Assembly: GCF_000208865.1 (NCBI RefSeq)
Contig: NC_018395.1
Span: forward strand, 3,940,606-4,004,605
Length of the DNA stretch: 64,000 nucleotides
Source: Neospora caninum Liverpool
Taxonomy: Eukaryota > Apicomplexa > Conoidasida > Eucoccidiorida > Sarcocystidae
Direction of reading: 5' to 3'
In this document: positions 42,727 through 64,000 of the stretch, piece after piece
Layout of the letters: each line of letters begins with the position of its first letter
Numbering within the stretch: position 1 is the first letter of the stretch
The notes under the pieces: model-generated
The model's database searches: none
What the model was told of the DNA's origin: nothing
Seen by the model: the letters and a program-made list of their open reading frames with translations, nothing else
Made by a program: the position numbers and the translations under genes

Positions 42727-44046
42727 TTTCAAAAAAACGGATCAACAGGAAACATTACAAGACAAAAGCGATCAAGCAACCCTTACGCCTCTTCTCCGAA
42801 GCGCATGCATTCGCTTCGTCCACCGTTTCCTCCTCTTCATGTCCATTTCCGGCCCTGTGCATGCCTCAGAGAAACAACCGTTCTCTATTTCTCTCTAGCA
42901 TTGCTGCTTCCTAGAACTAAAGAAGGGAACATGTCGCCACGTACTAAACACCCATATAATATATATATATATATATATATTATAATATATATATATATAT
43001 AAAGAGAGAGATAGCTAGATAGGTAAGCTCGATAGATAGAGAGAGGCATGTAGGTGGCTGTGCATGCGTTGGTTTTAGTGAAGAGGTCCATATGAGTATC
43101 TCCTCTTGAGGTAGAGAGTGTTTGTTGTTCAGAAGTTCGTAGCCGAAGGAGATGACGAAGACAGCACGATGAAACAAAACTAGGACGAGAAAGAAGGGCA
43201 CGCGGAGACGGCGGAAGGCAGAAGAGAGAAAAGCCGAGCAGCTGGGCACTCCGACAGACTAGAGGGAAAGGACGAAGAAAGGGTGCTGAAAAGAGAAGAG
43301 AGAAAAGACAAGAGATGAGAGAAACTCAAAGGCAAAGAGGAATCTGTGTTTCCTCTGCGAATGGGCAAAAGACGGGCACGGTTGCTGAATTCGATCCTGT
43401 GCATGCGCGGAAAAAACGTGCGCATGCAATGTAATGTGCTCCACAGGAAAACGGAAATTGTCGTTTTGCTGCACACCGTCTCTGTTTTTTTGTGTTTGAT
43501 TCGCTTCGAGCGACATTTTTTCTCTCATAAACTACAGCCTCGCAGGAGCGAACAGCCAAGGGGGAAACGTGACCGAGGACAGGTCCCGCCCGACCCTGGC
43601 AGCCGCCTCTCGCGTTGTCGCGCCGTCGTTAAACATCTAGGCTCTTCGAAAGGTGGCCTTTATTTGTTGAATCGACGTCGCCACATCAAATCGCCGAGAC
43701 TCCTAAGCGGCAAAAGATTCAGAAGTTCCCTCAACATCCTCGATTTTCTCTGCCTCATCGGTGGTCTTCTTTTCGCGTGTCTCCGTGCCTCTCTCCTGTG
43801 TCCTCCGTCTTCCTTCCTGGATGGCGAGTGGGCTCTCTCTGCGGCGCGCGGGGTGTACGTACACCTCAGAGACCGCGAACGGGGAAGCCAGAGAGACGCC
43901 CAAGTGGGAAGGACAGGAGCGGCGGGGAATGGACTCACAATGTGACTCTTTCAGCGCCGAATCCATGATCCGTTCGCAGGTGGTGCCGTCTCCGGCGAAG
44001 AAAAGGAGTAGAGCACGAACAGAGAAGAATCCGGAAAGGGGACCGC
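42727..44046. other. Divergent spacer with (TA)n
   Basis: These 1.3 kb between divergent starts hold both promoters. A (TA)n tract with a central inversion lies at 42957-43003. Open frames on both strands between 43346 and 44179 look like chance; see the rejected list. Confidence 0.45.
42956..43003. repeat. (TA)n microsatellite, promoter spacer
   Basis: Two TA runs joined through TATTATAATATA form an AT palindrome-like tract. Confidence 0.85.
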
Positions 44047-45748
44047 ATGAACCCACTTTGCCCCTGGCACCGAGTCTGTCATGAAGCCAGCGCCTCGGTT
44101 TCCGAAATGGCGTCGTCGTCTCGCAACGCCCCAGAGGGGTTTTCTCCGTCCCTGTTCTCCCCTCTGGTCCGCAAAACAAAAAGAGAGACTGATCGCTGTC
44201 ACCCGTCTTCGGCCTCGCAGCTGCTCACCGATCATTCTTGTCTCTCGTCGCTCATAACCCGAAAGACTTTCTGTCTCGCGCTCGCTTTCGCTGTTCCTCT
44301 CGTCATCCTCCCACGGCTGCTTGCCGACGGCGTGCCGCGCTTGGCCACTCTCTTTTCCCCCTCTGTTCCCTCCTTTCTCTCTGCCGCAGTCGTCCTCCCC
44401 TTCCTCTTAGGCGCCCTCCTGGCCTTTCTCTCGCTTTTCCTTCCCAACTCGCTGGGGGCTCTCGCGTCCCACGGGAAAACGCGCGTCGCCGCCTCGTCCC
44501 CTCACGCAGCGGGCAATGCGCCCGCAGGCGGAACCGCGTCGTCGCGGGTTCGCCAGCTTCTGAGAAGAAGCAACGAGGAGCCGCGAGAGGCCGGGAGCGC
44601 AGAACGGGGGAGAACGGAAGGAATGGAGTCTCGTGTCTCTTCTGCCTCGCAGGGAAGCGCGCAGCACGCAATCGAGGGAGACACGCGGGAGGCTCCAGAG
44701 AGTCGCTTTCGCAGGAGAGCAGCTGCCCCGGAGACGCCAGAGGACGAGTCGCGTGGAGAGGGCGGGGTGCCCGTCGGAGAGAGAAGACGAGGCACAAGGG
44801 CAGCCAGGGACACGGCGCAGGCGAGTCGTCTGGAGGATGGGAGAAGGCCAGTGGATCCACGAAGCCAGCAGGAGAGCGGAGAGAGCAAAGGGGGGGGAAT
44901 GCGAGACGGCGAGCCTCTCCCAATTCCGCACAGACTCCACACAGAGGATCCTCTTTCCAGTGCGACCTGGCGGGGTCGCGTGTCGCGGTTTCTCCTCACG
45001 CCTGTGAGCAAAAGACTGTTTTTCCACTTTTATCTTGTGGGCGTTCTTGTTTGCCTCGTGGTTCTCTTGGCGCTCTCTTTGTCTCTCGCGAGATGGCGGC
45101 TGTGTCTCCCAGAGGCCAACATGCGTGCACCGAGCTTCGCTTCTCGAGCGTTTCGGGAAGATCCTCAAGCAGACTGTCCTTCCGACGGCCACGGCGCACA
45201 AGAAGCGACGCGAACACAAACGTTTGGAGACGCGCAGGGCGCGACGCTTGCTGAAACCGCGCAGGATCTCTCCAGCTGTCCCGCTTCCTCGCGCGGCTCC
45301 ACCGGGGCGCATGCAGGCGCCAGCCCCGCGGCTTCGGAGCAAGAAAGCCCGGTGGAGGCGTTCGATTTGCTTTCGCCTCTGGTCCTCTTTTTCGTCCACT
45401 GTTCTCGGCGGCTCCTGGAGCAACTGTTTGTCGTTCGACCGCATGCGGCTGCCTCGCAGATGACTCTCGCCGCGTACCTCCTCGGCGTCGGGTGAGCGAA
45501 GCTGCAGGCGAAGGCGAAGGCGCGAGAAGAGAACGACATATTCGAAAGAGGCAACTCGAGATCGTGGAGAGACTCCCACCGTGTCGAAGAGAAGCGGGGA
45601 AGAAAACAAGGAGGCGCGCGGGAGGCGATGGCAGGGACAAGTCCACGAGCGAGGCAGGGATATCCAGAAACCCAAACACACAGAAACACGATTCGGGTAC
45701 CCGAATCAGGACACCCAGCCGCAGCCGTGACACGCTCACCGGCCGGCA

Positions 45749-45789
<41 letters not shown>

Positions 45790-46980
45790 ATGTATGAGTA
45801 GGATTACTGGGAGTGTGCAAAAGTGTTGTCGTTTTGCGTTTGTACATTTCTCCACAGAGGCTGTCTCTGGCTTCACACGTTTCACTGATGCGAACCGAAT
45901 GCGGATCAATCCGGGACATCTGTGTCACGAGAAGCGTGTTAGGCCCAGGTGTGTCGTGTTTCTTTCTTTCTCTGTTTTCTGGGACTTGCAGCTTTTACCT
46001 CGCTGTGCCGCTCGCTCTGGGCCTCGGCAGTCTTCGCGCAGTGCCTTCCCTGTCTTCGCGTTGCCTGGAGAAGGCGGTCTTGACGTCCTTGCCGTCGTTT
46101 TGTCTTCTCGCCCTGGCCGCTGAGGCCCTCGGCGAGGCTCTGGCGGCGCGCTGGGCTGCTCAGCCCGTCGCGAGTTTCGCGAGCCTCGTGGCCTTTCTCC
46201 TCATCAACTGGATCCAGGTCGGTGCGTTGTGTCGATGCGGATCCGCAAGAGAATCGACAAGAGGCGAAGCGGCAGGAAACGTACACATCTTTCGGACAAA
46301 TCCGACAAGGTTGATGTCGCACGCAGACCGACAGAGCAAAAAACCACGAAAACACGTAAAACATCAGCCGCAGCCTCGGCCTCTCAATGTACTGAACGTG
46401 GACCCCCTTCCTCGCCTTATCGCTCCTGCGCGTGCGTGTGTCTGCGTCGGACTGTCTCTTTGTCCTCTCGCTCTCTCGCTCTCTCGCTCTCTCGCTCTCT
46501 CGCGCTCCCTCTCTGATTCGTGCCGAGCTCGACACACTGCTCGGAGTGTGCACGTTCTTATGCCGCTGCGTTCACCTTCCGGTTTCGTTCTTTCTCTGGC
46601 CTTCCGCAGCTGTATAGTCACCTTCGTCTTGCTCGCCTCCGCCCAGCCTCCTCGGCCGTGTCTCCTGACTCGCGGGCAACCGAATCGAAGTGTCGGAAAT
46701 CCGAGACGATGCATGCGGCGCCGAGAGACGCGTCTGGGGCGTACGGCATTCCTCGGGGGGGACTCTTCGCCTTTGTATCTTGTCCACACTACTTGGCAGA
46801 GATTCTCATCTACTTCTACCTCTTCCTTCTTCTGCCGTCTTCGGAAATGTAAGCCCATTCTGTTGCACAGGGATCTACATGCATGCAGTTCTGTTGATAC
46901 ACATTCATGAGCCTGCAGACGTATCCGTGTCCATACATGAAACACACGCCTCTCTCTCTCTCTCTCTATATCTATATATA

Positions 46981-47071
<91 letters not shown>

Positions 47072-47412
47072 GTACGTGTGCGTTTGGAACGACACCAGTG
47101 TGCAGGTGTTGTTGAATGGGTTGGTAGCTGTGTAGTCAGATTTTTGCTCTGCAATCGAATGCCGCTGTTCATTCTTGTCTTTGCGTGCGGCGGAGGTTTC
47201 GTCTTTTCTTTGTTTTTAGGCTGGCTTGCCTGGCGTTTGTGACTACGACAATGTTTGTGAACGGTACGTGCAAGCGCGTCTCGCAACTTATCGCCGGCGC
47301 CCTTCCTCTTCGTTTAATCGTTTACAATTTCCCTCTCAGTCACACGTCACGCAGGGTCTTCCCTCCGTATTTATCTATGTAGTACACAGAAAGCCTTGCA
47401 GGCAGATAAGCA

Positions 47413-47450
<38 letters not shown>

Positions 47451-47823
47451 ACGCGAGAGAGATGGAGTGGGTACGAAGGAGCGACCTTTACGCCGAGGCT
47501 TCGAATGGAACGTGCAGGATACTCTCTGGCGTTCTATTGTTTCACGCAATTCGTGTGCCTGTATGTTTTTGCCCGCACGTGAAATGGAGCGATATGCACG
47601 TATCATTTTGTTCGTGTTCATCCTGCATTCGGATCACTCTCCGTTTTTTCCCTGCATTGTGTTTCCCTCGCAGCTTCGAAAACGCATGCATGGTATCGGC
47701 GAACATTTGGAGACGAATATCCTCCGTAGGTCTTTTTTTCTCTTCGCCAATCATCCTATGCAAAATGCTTCTTCCTTTAAGTCGTTGCCTCCATCTGGGG
47801 GAGCATGTGCACACCTACTCATA

Positions 47824-47867
<44 letters not shown>

Positions 47868-48080
47868 GGATATGTTAATATATACGCCTGTTGATATGTG
47901 TTCATGATATGAATGCATCAATATAAATAGCTAGGAAGGAATGTCTCAGATCTCCCACACTCGCAGGGGGGTAGAGTGTTGCCGTGGTAGCGGTGTTCAT
48001 ATGTCTGTATTCCTCATGCACGCAGTCGCATAGCAAAAGTGTCTATCGGTCCATCGCTGCATATATATCTAAAGATACAT

Positions 48081-48112
<32 letters not shown>

Positions 48113-48363
48113 AAATTTGTGCGTATATGTAGCTGTGCGCTGTATTCTTGCACATGAAACTGTATCTGTGTGAGTCGAGTGTATCAATTGGATTTGCTTG
48201 CGTATTCTCAATGGTCCTCGCCACCGTGTCGCTTGCTTTCCAAAATGTCTTTCTGAGTTGCAAAGAGGCTCTGTCTGCAGATGCTGGGGCTCGTCGCGTT
48301 TCCCTTTTCTCTTTCCTGTGCATTACCAGAGCTCGTCGCGCGCTTCTGCCGTTCCTCTACTGA
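44047..48363 (+). CDS. Polyprenol reductase (SRD5A3/DFG10 type)
   Basis: Six exons: 44047-45491, 45992-46217, 46610-46848, 47220-47263, 47674-47725 and 48330-48363, giving 679 residues with consistent phases. The ATG at 44107 has the stronger context (CGAAATGG) and would remove 20 residues. SRD5A3-type enzymes reduce the alpha-isoprene unit of polyprenol-type lipids in the ER to support dolichol synthesis, which N-glycosylation and GPI anchoring need. Exon 1 has membrane segments at ~72-92, 108-130 and 325-350, a low-complexity Arg/Ser/Glu insert (~140-300), and then RRLLEQLFVVRPHAAASQMT with YLLGVGFYLAVPL across the first junction. Exon 3 carries the signature YGIPRGGLFAFVSCPHYLAEI, and the end (THAWYRRTFGDEYPPARRAL then LPFLY) matches the 5-alpha-reductase C-terminal domain with its NADPH-contacting Arg/His/Tyr residues. 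The protein is about twice the usual ~320 residues because of the insert. The last three exons are 44, 52 and 34 nt. Confidence 0.87.
45747..45791. repeat. (TA)n microsatellite, reductase intron 1
   Basis: About 17 TA units followed by GTATGTATATG units. Confidence 0.9.
46464..46511. repeat. CTCTCTCG octamer repeat, reductase intron 2
   Basis: About five 8-bp units of CTCTCTCG type, intronic. Confidence 0.85.
46955..47072. repeat. (CT)n-(TA)n-(GA)n compound tract, reductase intron 3
   Basis: A CT run, about 80 bases of TA with CATA interruptions, then a GA run. The flanking CT and GA arms are complementary, so the tract could fold into a long hairpin. Confidence 0.88.
47417..47447. repeat. 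(TA)n microsatellite, reductase intron 4
   Basis: About 15 TA units. Confidence 0.9.
47826..48113. repeat. Two (TA)n tracts, reductase intron 5
   Basis: Tracts at about 47826-47866 and 48059-48113 lie in the intron preceding the 34-nt last exon. Confidence 0.85.
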
Positions 48364-49884
48364 CGAAAAACGTTTTTTCCGAGAATCCGCAAAACGGCGG
48401 AGCGCGCGTCTTTCCACTCGGATATTCCCTCCACCAACAGAGGTGCGGGAGGATCCACAGCGACGAGAAAAGCTCCACGCGAGTTTCAAAATTCTCCCAC
48501 TGGAGGTCGAGGCAACGATGCCAATCAACAATTACATACATATATATGTATATATATCTATATGTATACATCTGTATATGCATATCGATACATATGTGTA
48601 CATAAAAAAAACTACAGATGTACAGACACCTTCATATACGCGTTTATATATATATATATATGTATATACGCGTATGTATGTATATATATATATATATATA
48701 TGGCTGCGGAAGGAGACTGCGTGTGAAAAGGCCCGAACGGGGGCGTCAGAAAGGGAGGAGGTAGACCCTTTGTGAGCGCGCCAGCAGGTGTTTGTCGCCA
48801 AAGAGCATCAAGGGATTTCTTTCTTATATCCATACTTATCTGCACAAAGATGGTTTTCATCTGCTTCGGGGCATGTCCAGAATATATTTGTATATATATT
48901 TATATGTACATATATATATAGTGTGTGTGTATAGTCGCTGACTGTGAAGACGAAGGCCGAGATACTCTTCTCTGCAGTCGAAGGCACTGGACCTTCACGT
49001 TTCTGAATTCTTTTTAGTGTGCCTGCACGCGCGACGACGCCCGGCTCTATCCCTTGGCACCGCCCACCAATACATCTTTATATATATATATAAAGATATA
49101 TATATATATATAAAGATATATATATATATATATATATAAAGATATATATATATATATGTAGAATAAGAGAACCAAAACCACACGAGCGAATGTCGCTGTG
49201 GGAGGCGGCGGTGCGAGCGAGCAGTGTTCCGCGTCGCCAGGAAAAAATCCGGGAATCAGGTGAATCTGCAAAAAGCGGGTTTTGGGAAAACTGACACCGT
49301 ATGGCCTCAGTGCGAAAAACCTACTTCCACAACGCCAACCCCCTTCTGCCGCGTCCTCTCTCTTGCATCTGTCTATCCACAATCTGCGTTGCTGCAGCTC
49401 CACAGAAATCTCTACATGACCCCTATGCAAGCGCATGCAACTCCATATTATATATATATATATATATATATATACATGTGCATATATAGACAGATAGGTA
49501 GACATATAGATAGATAGCGAGTATATTTGACCCTCGAGTGCCTGGGAATAAGAACGGGCGACGGTGGGGGCGCAAAGGCGCGAGGCACGGAGACACAGGT
49601 TTCGGATCGTTTAAGGAAATCACCATACTTTTGAAGAGGCCGAGCGCTGCTCAGCCGTTTGTTGGCACTCTACTTGAGAAGAAGTTTGACGCGTCGATCA
49701 TTGGCACACGCGGGAAGCCACACATCTGTCTCTTGACAAATCTGCGACACGTAGATGTCCTTCCTTTCTCGAGCGGCGTCTTCCGATATGCGTTTTGCCT
49801 GTGCCGGTCGAAAACATTTCCGACCTTTCGGGGTTTTTTGCCTCTCCGTTGTGCCTTCGTCTCTCTCGGCCTGCGGTGCCGCCT
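48364..49884. other. Convergent spacer rich in (TA)n
   Basis: These 1.5 kb between two convergent genes hold the 3' UTRs. (TA)-type tracts lie at about 48538-48600, 48645-48702, 48888-48920, 49077-49158 and 49446-49484. No coding exon is supported. Confidence 0.5.
49076..49159. repeat. (TA)n with AAAGATA interruptions
   Basis: TA runs regularly broken by AAAGATA give a higher-order unit of about 24-34 bp. Confidence 0.85.

Positions 49885-64000
<14,116 letters not shown>

Noticed and set aside
43346..43945. 199-codon plus-strand open frame in the divergent spacer
   Set aside because: It has no motif and no splice partner, and lies directly upstream of the polyprenol reductase start, where promoter and 5' UTR are expected.
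43703..44179. 158-codon minus-strand frame ending in an acidic tail (EKIEDVEGTSESFAA)
   Set aside because: It overlaps the start of the plus-strand reductase. The tail looks protein-like, but no upstream exon or conserved domain was found, so it was left out.

Overview
The window looks like nuclear DNA of a coccidian apicomplexan of the Sarcocystidae (Toxoplasma, Hammondia or Neospora type). The evidence is intron-rich genes with short phase-consistent exons, purine-rich coding sequence, start sites of the AAAATGG type, very many (TA)n and GATA microsatellites confined to introns and spacers, a protein with an apicoplast-type bipartite leader, a cysteine-rich oocyst-wall-like protein, and a nuclear copy of fragmented mitochondrial rRNA. 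The species cannot be fixed from sequence reading alone. All gene models were assembled by eye from splice signals, frame continuity and family motifs, without transcript data.

Layout from left to right: (1) a + strand two-exon nuclear-type protein with a SAP-like segment (1816-3340). (2) A - strand five-exon protein that joins HAD-like phosphatase-fold motifs to a C-terminal Dpy-30 dimerisation motif (4881-9742). (3) A + strand single-exon secreted cysteine-rich protein, probably an oocyst wall protein (11922-13826). (4) A - strand seven-exon mitochondrial HslV (ClpQ) threonine protease (14621-17990). (5) A - strand seven-exon RsmD-type 16S rRNA guanine methyltransferase with a bipartite apicoplast leader (19663-24588). 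(6) A + strand twelve-exon NDR/Dbf2-family AGC kinase (28733-37100). (7) A nuclear insertion of mitochondrial LSU rRNA sequence (about 38360-38770). (8) A - strand four-exon Arg/Ser-rich protein with a conserved-looking C-terminus (39511-42726). (9) A + strand six-exon SRD5A3-type polyprenol reductase (44047-48363). (10) A - strand gene of at least six exons that runs off the right edge and encodes more than 3,900 residues of mostly helical, unrecognised sequence (49885-64000).

The genes do not form an operon or a single pathway. They are housekeeping and parasite-specific functions: organelle proteolysis, apicoplast ribosome modification, dolichol synthesis for N-glycosylation and GPI anchors, MOB/NDR cell-cycle signalling, RNA processing, and oocyst wall structure. 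Divergent pairs share spacers of 1.3-4.1 kb, and convergent pairs share spacers of 0.8-2.4 kb.

The observations most worth following are the HAD-like/Dpy-30 combination, a Cys-Pro-Pro-Tyr in place of the usual Asp/Asn-Pro-Pro-Tyr catalytic motif in the RsmD homologue, a glutamate at the hydrophobic-motif phosphosite of the NDR kinase, a GC-AG intron in the same kinase, the mitochondrial rRNA insertion, and the unidentified giant protein.
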